In this document: piece by piece, positions 46,291 to 54,977 of the stretch
How positions within the stretch are numbered: position 1 is the stretch's first letter
How the letters are laid out: each line of letters opens with the position of its first letter
DNA from: Nelumbo lutea
Taxonomy: Eukaryota > Streptophyta > Magnoliopsida > Proteales > Nelumbonaceae
NCBI GenBank assembly: GCA_022828595.1
Contig: JAKGHH010000008.1
Coordinates: forward strand, 28,326,378-28,390,377
Direction: 5' to 3'
DNA length: 64,000 nucleotides
Notes under the pieces: generated by a model
Seen by the model: the letters and a program-made list of their open reading frames with translations, nothing else
Databases searched by the model: none
What the model was told of the DNA's origin: nothing
Translations under genes and position numbers: made by a program

Positions 46291-46623
46291 TCAATAATCC
46301 TTAGTCATGTGTTTATAGACAAGTGATCTACGTCGTGTGCATCTGTGTCCAAGTAGTAGTTTATATCTATACTTCAATTATAACTATCTACTTCTATTGA
46401 CGGAGGTGCTAAATAGAATTCATGGATGTTGTTTTTATGTTCGACTAGGAGACAGAGATTGGAAGAAGATGATCAAGCGCAGGAGTGGGTAACAGAGGAA
46501 TTGGGTAACAAAAAATATAATTATATGTTACTAAGTATATCGTATAACTAGTATATATGTGGCACTAGTACAGGTTTTACATATGATATCGTTTCCCATA
46601 TCGTAGTCGGACCCGTAAATGAA

Positions 46624-47400
46624 AGTAGGTGGAAGTTATGATGGTGTGCTTAAATCCCTAGATTAGTAAATTATTGACTCTAGGAGCTGCTATTAAGACA
46701 ACCCAAAGCAGGTCTTGATCGGTTCAAACAACAAAAACCAACCCAAACCAGGTCAGATTATTCAGGGTAGGGATCACTGCTGGCATTGCATTCTTTTGTA
46801 GGACCCTCAAAATGTAGGGCCTGGTCTTGTATTGATCTTGCAGAAATTTAGGATCCGTTTGGTGCATCATTCTGTGCCGTCTTTGGGTTGTTTACAAGAT
46901 GGGAAGACCAAATTTTGATCTATTTCTGTTTGGTACGCAAAAGTTTAGCCACCAAAAGACAATGCCAAAAAGACGTGAAAAGCTCATTTTGGGCTGATTT
47001 TAGAAAGCTTCAAATGAAGCTTCTCGTGTCTTTCACATTTTAATCTCACGCAAAAAGATGCAGAAAGATGCAAGATGTTCATCTGCCAAATGGTCTTCGG
47101 GCCACCTAAATCATATTTCAAAAGCTCGATGCATCTTTTAACTATCAGAATTACAAGAAAATCTTCTCAAAAAAACTTGCAAAACAGCCCTTACTTTAAC
47201 AACCCAACCAACGCAACCATGTGGATCGACCTCGAGTCATATTTAGAACCATTATTGGACAGCCCAAATTAATAAGAGAATGCATTCAACCCCATTTGCT
47301 TAAAATAAGAGTTTGTTTTAGACTGAACCCACAGTTAAGTTACGAGTAAATCGCAACCCAAATCCCTATTTACAAAAGCAACTAGGATTAGTCTATACGT
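46624..47400. other. intergenic stretch and upstream region of FAS1 copy 4
   Basis: 46624-46745 is the right piece of duplicated block A. 46850-47110 begins GGATCCGTTTGGTGCATC and contains CTGCCAAATGGTCTTC near its right, possibly a decayed MITE. From 47250 the FAS1 promoter block begins (GGACAGCCCAAATTAATAAGAGAATGC). Confidence 0.5.
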
Positions 47401-47415
47401 AACCCATGTATGTTC

Positions 47416-47423
47416 TATAAATA
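47416..47423 (+). promoter_or_regulatory. TATA box of FAS1 pseudogene copy 4
   Basis: TATAAATA in GTTCTATAAATACCTCCCAA, 123 bases before the ATG; retained although the gene is broken. Confidence 0.72.
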
Positions 47424-47538
47424 CCTCCCAAACCCATTTGCCTCCCTTCATCATTCGGCTGTCTTCTTCTTGATCTTTCATTACGTAGTCATCAGTTTCT
47501 CCTGACGACTTGCTACAATTTCCATTCGTTTCTCCCTA

Positions 47539-48332
47539 ATGGCTTCTATGTTGCAGTTCTCCTCCCTCTTCCTTCCTCTGTTGCTTTCTTGTTTCTTTGT
47601 CATACCAACCACGGCTGATGATACTCCAACTGCTGCTCATCATGTCCTAGAATTACCAGTTGAGAAGATCAAGAAAGCTCTCTCTGATTCAAATTACCTC
47701 ACCATGTCCATGACTCTTGAACTAGCTCTTAGCAACCTGATCCCAACTCATGAATTCTTCAACAACAAAGATATCAAAACAGTCACCATATTCTGCCCTT
47801 CTGACAAAGCATTCATGTCCCCCAGCTTCAAGTACGCAGGACCTCCCTTGACCCTCCTCAGATATCACGTTGCACTGGCAAAGCTAGACAGAGAGGTTTT
47901 GGAGACATTGCAGCTGCACTGGTTCAAGGTCGACACCCTCCTTCCTGAGCACCCACTTGTGGTCGCTTCGGTGAACGGACACGGTTCTATCAACGGCGTC
48001 AAGATCTCGCACTGGAACCTGTAAAATGATGGGCATGTGATCGTTCCTGGCGTGGAGGACTTCTTTGATCCTGCTTTCAGACCATCTGGTTCCCACAGTA
48101 TGACGGTGGAGTGTTGATGCAGAATGGTGGATCCTATGCTGAAGCATTAAGCAGAGTGTCTGATTATTTTCATGAGCCGAAGAATCGCTCGGAGCTGTTG
48201 ATGGTTTTTGTGTATGCTGCCGCTGCGATCCTTTGTTTGCTTCTCCGTCATCTTATTTTGTGCCTGTGTTGGGCAAGACGGACAGAGGCCATGGATGGAT
48301 ATGTTACTCTGAAATCTGGTCCTTTTGCTTAG
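47539..48332 (+). pseudogene. FAS1 domain protein, copy 4, pseudogene
   Basis: Collinear with copy 2 from ATG to stop. Signal peptide, H1 and YH motifs are intact, but codon 162 is TAA (48022-48024) where copies 1-3 have the Tyr of LYNDGH. Downstream GTTCATGGC has become GTTCCTGGC (His to Pro in H2), and one C is missing in GCTTTCAGACC near 48079, shifting the frame. The rest, 48111-48332, is open in the new frame and encodes the intact anchor (LLMVFVYAAAAILCLLL, CLCWARR). A 161-residue truncated FAS1 protein could still be made. Confidence 0.88.
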
Positions 48333-48787
48333 GCCTTAATTAGGGATTTATTGGAGTCTTTTTTGTTCATTTCTTATTGGCATTTTAACAAAAAAAAAAT
48401 TGTATGATAATAATGATGAAATATTAAATGTAGTGTATATTTGATTCATTCCTTTTAATCGTTTTTGTACATCTATTTGCAACCTTTCAGAATGTTTTCT
48501 CATGGGCCAATTCAACTAAAACCTTAAAAAAAGTGGCCAGGTTGGTGGGCCGAGTGAAGAATCAATGATGTGCTTGAACTGATGAAGTTGGGTCTGTAAG
48601 AAGAAATTACCTTACCCGTATGACCGTTTAGCCCATCTATCAAAACCCGACCTAACTCGACTCGACAAAATTCATTCTCTAAACCCACCCAATAGGTATT
48701 AACACGATAACAACCAGAACCGAATCGCATTTTACTAATTACATTTTTTGTAACTTTTTTTCGTTTTTTCTTTTCTTTTACACATTA

Positions 48788-48835
48788 TCTATACTATTAT
48801 AAAGCACACGTGCTATGCATGTGTGGGTGGCGATT
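48788..48835 (+). repeat. possible Helitron 5' terminus
   Basis: TCTATACTATTATAAAGC preceded by A, followed by a GCACACGTGC..GCATGTGTGGG hairpin and GGCGATT, resembles plant Helitron starts. No matching CTRR end was found, so unproven. Confidence 0.35.
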
Positions 48836-49374
48836 CCCCCCTAAAACTGGGGCCCTTCCCCGTCCCGCCGCCCCCCCATTATGACAATTTGGCGACATTT
48901 TAAAACATCTTTATGTTTTCTCCAAATTCCTAAAATCCTAGTATTCCATAATTCTATTTCTAAAATATTGTCAAATTTTCATAACACCCTAAAATTAATA
49001 TAATCCAATTCCTACAATATCCCCAAATTCCCATGTTACTATTTCAAAAATATTTTCAAATTAGATGTACTTTTAGGTGTTGTTTCGGCTCGAGTGAAAA
49101 AACATTTGGGGATTCTCTAATCTCGATGGAGAGTTGGTGCCCTGCCCCAAACATGCTCCATCACTAGGAATGGGGTGGGAATGGGGTAGAGTATCCAGTT
49201 CCCACATTATGTAGGTGTTTCAAATTCTATCTCACTTAGCCAAAAAAAAATACACTTGCAACAAATGGCTATTGAGGACAAAGTCTAATTAGATGTGAAT
49301 AAATGAAATAAAAATGATAAATTTCTTATTTGTACCTATCATGGTCTATGTGTGTGGAATACTAAAGGTCCAAT

Positions 49375-49640
49375 TCATTTGCGGAAAGAATCGGAATTGG
49401 AATCATCTGTTCTCATAATATGTTCAATTCAAATAGTAATCAGAATGAGAATTAGAATCAACTAGAATCGGAATTGGAATTTCATTCCTAAGAGAAGAGA
49501 ATGACCATTCCCTCAAATGATGGAATGCCATTATACCAAGAATGGGAGTGGGATTCCAATTCTTTCCAATAAAACAGTTGAAATCAGAAAGATTCCGACT
49601 CCCATTCCAGGGTCCAGACCCCTATTCCTGCTAACTAAAT
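49375..49640. repeat. MITE, GATTCC/GGAATC family
   Basis: Starts near GGTCCAATTCATTTG and ends CTAACTAAATGGGCC. Interior GGAATTGGAATC, GGAATGCCATT and CCCCTATTCCTG match the element at 57132-57405. Confidence 0.65.
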
Positions 49641-49874
49641 GGGCCCTACAAGCAAATAAGAGGGGCTTAAAACAGTTTTCTTGGTGAACCTATAATTCTA
49701 TGTGGGTGTATCATGGCCCGGAAGGACAAGATAATAAAATGTAAGCCTGACTCGGGTTGAAGCATCAAAATTCTAATCCAACCCTACACCCGAACAAACC
49801 TGCCGAGAACTTGATCATATAGGGTCAGGTCAATTTTGTTTTGTTTTTTGTAGAAATGGTATTCATTTAGAATC

Positions 49875-49995
49875 AGTTTGAAAGAAGTAAAAATACAAAT
49901 ATGCAGAGTACAAAATCTTACATTTTGTCTTTATTTTGTATGTATTTATACTGTATATATTCATATTTGTACTCCTTCCAAATTGAGCCTAAACA
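49875..49995. repeat. MITE, ATACAAATA family
   Basis: Inverted GTTTGAAAGAAGTAAAAATAC and ATTTGTACTCCTTCCAAATT arms, as in the element at 57884-58000. Confidence 0.65.
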
Positions 49996-50899
49996 ACAAT
50001 AAATATACGACTGAAAATTGAAAGACACCGGCTACTATAAAACACACACTAGCAGTAAATAAGGCCATCCAACAGGACTCACAACATGGACGCCTAAAGA
50101 CTAAAAACAGGGGTAAAGCAGGGACCAAGGGGGAGACGGGGGAGCCATGGCCCCTATGGCCCAGGACTTATCCCAAATTAATGCGAGGCAAAAAGTGACC
50201 CGGAATTTACACTAATCTCACTTGCGTTTCCTTGCACTTACACTACTACAAATGAAATTTACAATGTAAAAAAATGGAACCTTAGTAATCATGATCACAG
50301 TTTAGTTGGAGATACAATTGTTTTTGCTATTATAAATTTTCTTTTATTGGTTGTGGTGGGCAAGTTTCAAATACCAATATATATCATAGCATAACGTATG
50401 ATACACGTTGATTGATTTTCAGTCGTAAATATGCCAATATATATCATAGCATAACGTATCATAGCTCCGTTTGCATTTATTCATGTTCTTTTATTTCCCA
50501 TATAAATAAGGCAATGATCATTTTAGTCATGAAAATCTAATATTAAAAGGGGCATTTGTGTCTCATTCAAGTGTTGACAACTTTTTCCTAGATGGGAAAG
50601 TTATTTCTCCTTAGTGTTAAGATGATAATTAGCAAGTAATTTTGTTTTTAAATGTAATGGGACTTCCTTTTTGTAGTACTAGCAAAAGTGCGTATCCTTT
50701 GCACATGGCAATTTTAGATGATTATGGCAATAATATGTTTTCATGTTTTATATTTCTATGTGTAAAATAATTCTTATTTATCACACATTTTTTAATATTA
50801 TTAATATAAATACTAAATCTATATGTTTTTAATTATTCTATGATTTTTAGTTTTTTTCTTGCAATCTTTTGTATTCAATATTTGTGTTTTAAAAATTGA

Positions 50900-52757
50900 A
50901 TATTGAACAGATCTCATCGTCATCGAACAGGTCGTTGTCGCTTTCTACTTCGGAGTTCGGATCTTTAGCAACTTCGGCGGCCATTTCCTTTATGATCCTC
51001 GAGGTAGTTATGACACGAAGATCGAGCTAGGGGAACTCACGTCGGGTCAGCCACCTACTAAGCTTGAAGCCTTTGTGGTAGCTCGTCGTCCCCACCTCGA
51101 CCATCACCCTCTGGTACTCTGCCGAAGTCTTGTACTCCTCGAAGTTCTCCACCTCCCTCTTCAGCGATGCCTCCCGCTCCGCGAACTCCTTCTTCTTGGA
51201 CATTAGCAACGTTGTCAACTTTTTCTTAGCCCACACGTCCTTCTTCAGTTGGTTATTATCATTGCGGGCTAAGTTCAGCTCGGTGTGGGCCTTGCAGGAA
51301 GACTCCTCGGCTGCGAGGGCCCGCTTCAAGTTCACCTCGGATTGATAAGTCAAGGCATGGATGGCGGAATTCACCTGCCAAAGAAACAAGCGTCAGCATA
51401 TAAAAAGCAAAGTACAAGATAGATCAAAGAAGACAAGCCTGAAAACTTACCACCATGCAATGAGTAGCCGCTCGGGCTCCGAGTTGAGCAACCAGTAGTT
51501 CAGCCCAGCTAGCAACCTCCTCGGTATACACTGCGCCTTTGCTCTTGAGGAGGCCATATTTCGGAGTCAGAATGCTCCAAGCTGCAACGTCGCTACCTGA
51601 AGAAGCGGCAACTGCCAGGGCGGGTTCCGAAGATATAGCCTCCTCAAGTGCGTAGGGCGGGGAGAGCTTGTCTGATTCCTCCTCGACCAGGTCTATCACT
51701 GGAGGTTGCTCAGCGGTTGATGGCAGCTCAGGCTCTGGGACGGTAGCCGGTGAGGACTTAACGCGAGCTCTTTTTGAAGATCATTTCTTCTGCCCCTTCT
51801 TCATACTCCCAAAGAGTTTGGTCGCGGGGATGTCCATGATAGCTGCAACAAGAACGAACTATCAGAAACAATACCGAAATAAAACAAAGGAAATACAATA
51901 AACAGCGACCTACCATAACTCAAACTAGCCTACACAAGCTTCTCCTCAGTCACGAAGTCTACAAACTTCAAGCTGAGCTCCACCCAAGATCGGAGCGCCA
52001 CCCTTGTCTTCAAGTCCAACTGGACACCGAGGTCCTGGATGGCCGCCCTCCAATGGGTTGGGAAAGGCCACTCCTCAGTGTTGCGGACCACGAAGTAACA
52101 CCTCTTCTAGGTCGGGACCTTGTTCAGAAGCTCGTGCAAGAGTTTGAAGCCAGGATGAGGTGACAAGTAATAAGTTCGCCTGTGCTCGGGCAGAACACAG
52201 GACGAGTTCTTCTTGATTGAAAGAATGGAGGAAAAGATGTCGAGGTCGAGAGGAAGGTTGTAGTCATGGAAAATGGAAATGGTTCCTACTACGTTATGAA
52301 TGGAATTCGTTTGCAACTGGTCTACGGTGATCTTGAACAACTTTATGGCTTTGACTATTAAAGAGTGAAGTAGAAGACGAAGACCAGCTACGAGCTGTTC
52401 CTCGAAGATCACGATCTCGTCGTAATCGTGCTCCCAAGAGAAATTACCTAAGGGGATACTGTACACGAGTTCGTTGGGAAGTTTGTACCGGGCTACTAGG
52501 GATAGGAGCCTATCCGCCGTCATTGTTGATGGGCCAAAGTTATCTTGTTGCTGACCTCGATGCAAGGTGGAAGCCAAGTCACCGGAGGCCTCTCGCTCCC
52601 CCGGGGTGAGTCCACCTCGGGAGGACTGTGGACCGCATCCTGACCCGAAGTATCCTCCTTAGTAGAACGGGGATCTACTACCTGAGCCAAGGTACCCACC
52701 TTGGCTCCAACTAATTCACCGCTCCCATCTAAAAGGCTATCAAAACTAAAGCTAGAC
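50900..52757 (-). pseudogene. antisense gypsy-type transposon gene (Transposase_28-like), intron-containing
   Basis: Minus-strand gene within the 3' part of a Tat-like element. From ATG 52757 it reads a Ser/Asp-rich leader (MSSFSFDSLLDGSGE) and RPPVTWLPPCIEV. A shift near 52550 leads into QDNFGPSTMTADRLLSLVAR and EEQLVAGLRLLLHSL (52107-52520), as in the 'putative gypsy type transposon' family PF04195. It then runs through a stop at 52109 and AAIQDLGVQLDLKTRVA. Two small introns fit GT..AG rules: 51843-51913 and 51375-51450. The last exon (51374 down) is a coiled coil rich in Lys/Glu (KREVENFEEYKTSAEYQRV). After one stop comes an acidic end near 50905 (EVESDNDLFDDDE). Stops and one shift make it a pseudogene. 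Confidence 0.72.
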
Positions 52758-53225
52758 ATAATGGAAAGACCCAGAATCAAAAAGGAGAGCTAGGGAAGAC
52801 TCACCAAAAGAAAGATCGGAGAAAGGAAGACGATCTCGAAACAACATCGAACTGAAGGACTCGAGCGCGACCTCAGATTGAAGATTAGCGGACTTGTGGC
52901 AAAGAAAATGAGTCCCTTACCCCCTATTATAGCCGGTGTGTCTAGGAATCAACGGTCAAGATCGTCATGATCCAATGGCTCCTAGGAAAACTGGTTGCAT
53001 GACCCCCGAGGTTGAAATCGGTTTAGTGCGTGTTTTGACATCCGCGGAGTTTATAAAACGGCTTGACATCCGTGCATACACTTGATGCGACCTAGGTTAT
53101 TCCTAGTTGAGCCAAGCGGCCAAACTGGTTCGACCAATGATTTGCCCGTCAAACCGCCTAGACCTCGTGCCAAATCCACCTGGATTTGTCATGAACTCTC
53201 CGCACCGAGTTGAGACCCCTAGCTC

Positions 53226-53241
53226 GGGGAGTAGGGGCAAT
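53226..53241 (+). other. polypurine tract
   Basis: GGGGAGTAGGGGCAAT immediately precedes the TGATGAAG start of the LTR on the plus strand. Confidence 0.7.
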
Positions 53242-53990
53242 TGATGAAGGGTTATTTGGCCCGACCTAGCAAAAAGGGGGCACATAGACACGACTTGACC
53301 AAGAGATGACAGCTCAGCTTGGCAAGATTAGTTCGCAACAGTTGAGCTTGGGTATATAGTCACCTTAGCACAAGGGCCACCTCGGCACAAGGCTCACCTC
53401 GGCATAGGGTCAACTCGGTGCAGGATCACCCCGACGTATAGTCACCTCAGCATTGAGGCACCTCGACACTCAATCCAATTCAGAACTAAAAGACTGAAGT
53501 AACAGCTCGGGGCTACCAATCTAGACCATCACGTAACGATCCCGGAAGTCTTTCCAACAAACTTCGAACCTTATGGGATCACGCCGCATAACGACAGACC
53601 TTATCTTCTCCCCGCCCGGAAGACCATCACGTAATGATCTCGGAAATCTTTATTAGTTGATAACGTTGCTCCCCAACTAAAGTGGAAACGGATCCCATTA
53701 GGACGAAGATCCCGGAATCAATCCGCAAAACCCGCGATGGCTCAACTATATAAAGGCACCAACCCCAATGACACAAGGTACGCGTGATTTTTCTACTCTC
53801 TAGCTCTCTAGCTCTCTAAGCTCTCAAAGCTTTTCAGCTCGCATCAGTTTACTAACTTAAGCATTGGAGCGACCTCGTCAGGTCAGCCACCCCGAATTCT
53901 CTGATCCTTTCTTGCAGATTCACCTAACTCGCTGCCCGACTGGAAACCAAATCATCCTCTAGCAAGGAGTAGTTAGATCGCGCTATATCA
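53242..53990 (+). repeat. LTR of Tat-like element
   Basis: 749 bases, TGAT...ATCA borders. Contains TATATAAA at 53747-53754 followed by CTCTAGCTCTCTAGCTCTCT repeats, a normal LTR promoter and leader. Repeats CCATCACGTAA.GAT at 53526 and 53630, and CACCTCGGC / CACCTCGACA repeats at 53385-53470. Confidence 0.75.
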
Positions 53991-54419
53991 GTTTTTAAAC
54001 AGCATATTGTTTATTGGGGTTTTGGTGGTGTTAGGTAATGTAGTTTGATCACCAGATATTGCGTTTCAGAACACACCTGAGTGTTTAGGGTATTTGGTTG
54101 TGTACTTGTGTTACGAGCCTTGATCTTCTAGTGAGATGAGAAGCTTACCACCAGCCATTACTACTGCTCACGTGTACGAGACTGGCATGGGTATTTATGT
54201 AAAAGCCATAGGCACTCCTGAAGGCTGTTTGCGTTGATGAGAGAGAACGGAGATCATTGCCGTTATGATCACTAATTATAATCATTGCAAATCATTTCCT
54301 TGTAATGGCCATGATAAGTAAAGATAAACCAAAAGGAAGGGTGTTCGACATTTAATCAAATTCATGTTCTGTGACGCTTGGTAGGGCAAGGTCAAGCATC
54401 GAAAAAAAACATAAGAGAG
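53991..54419. other. intergenic stretch
   Basis: No gene or defined repeat recognised. Confidence 0.35.
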
Positions 54420-54427
54420 CTTATAAT

Positions 54428-54969
54428 TATACCTGGCAAAAAGCTGACTCAACCCGCGAACCCGATCCAATCCAATCCAAAAAAAATAGGGTTAGGGTTT
54501 CATATTTAGCAACTCGAATGTGAAAATGACCCAATTCAACTTAATTCGAAAAAATCTGGGTTGGGTTGGGTTGGGTCATGGGTCAACCCGCTGACTTGAT
54601 TGTCAAGTTTAATTGAGATTATTTATGCATTGTTAGAAGTTTTCATTCTTTAATTTTTTCTATTTAGTCTTTACTTTTTATTGTTTAATCTTTAAATTGT
54701 TAAATGTTCAAGTTTTTATTTTATATTTTGAATTTTAAGGTCAATTCTTTTAATTTTGACATTTTTCATGTAATTTTTCTTTATTTTTTTTAAATTTCAA
54801 TTATTTTTGGGATGACCCGAATTGACCCATGGGTCAACCCTAACCTGAACATTTAGGGTTAGGGTCTAGCATTTGACAACCCAACCTGAAATTCAACCCG
54901 ACCTGAAATGAACCCAAAATACCTTAACCCAACCCGAAATCGACCCACCCAACCCGATTGCCAGGTCTA
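54428..54969. repeat. hAT-type MITE with perfect 8-bp target duplication
   Basis: Starts TATACCTGGCAA and ends TTGCCAGGTCTA, 11 of 12 bases inverted. Flanked by CTTATAAT at 54420-54427 and 54970-54977. The interior has inverted AACCCG / CGGGTT-rich arms around an AT-rich core. 542 bases, non-coding. Confidence 0.9.
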
Positions 54970-54977
54970 CTTATAAT

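Larger units (their letters stand above)
45061..46614 (+). mobile_element. Mutator-like (Pack-MULE-like) insertion carrying a PMEI-like gene
   Basis: 1554 bases flanked by identical 9-bp repeats GTAAATGAA (45052-45060 and 46615-46623). Near the ends are inverted repeats: left GATGTGGGAAATG and ATATCATATG (about 45072-45096), right, on the minus strand, GATATGGGAAACG and ATATCATATG (about 46580-46602). The related sequence at 58185-58372 has one GTAAATGAA (58255-58263) and no insert. A 9-bp duplication is characteristic of Mutator-superfamily elements. No transposase is present; the cargo is the PMEI-like pseudogene. The extreme tips match poorly, so the family assignment is an inference. Confidence 0.72.
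48333..50890. other. intergenic stretch with MITE and Helitron-like debris
   Basis: 48340-48620 is FAS1 3' flank, matching copy 2. 48788-48830 and 50684-50715 carry Helitron-like hairpins. 49375-49640 and 49875-49995 are MITE copies. 50490-50620 is an inverted copy of 26140-26270. 50340-50460 repeats CCAATATATATCATAGCATAACGTAT twice about 64 bases apart. No gene. Confidence 0.5.
50900..53990 (+). mobile_element. 3' end of a Tat-like Ty3/gypsy element with an antisense gene
   Basis: A complete LTR (53242-53990), a polypurine tract just before it, and an antisense Transposase_28-type gene (50900-52757) make up the 3' end of a plus-strand element. No gag or pol lies upstream; the sequence breaks off near 50900. 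GC content is clearly higher than in the surroundings, so it may be a younger insertion, although the antisense gene is already broken. Confidence 0.72.

Noticed and set aside
46850..47110. MITE with GGATCCGTTTGGTGCATC and CTGCCAAATGGTCTTC ends
   Set aside because: The ends pair poorly (about 16 of 24) and no target duplication is visible, so it is not listed as a defined element.
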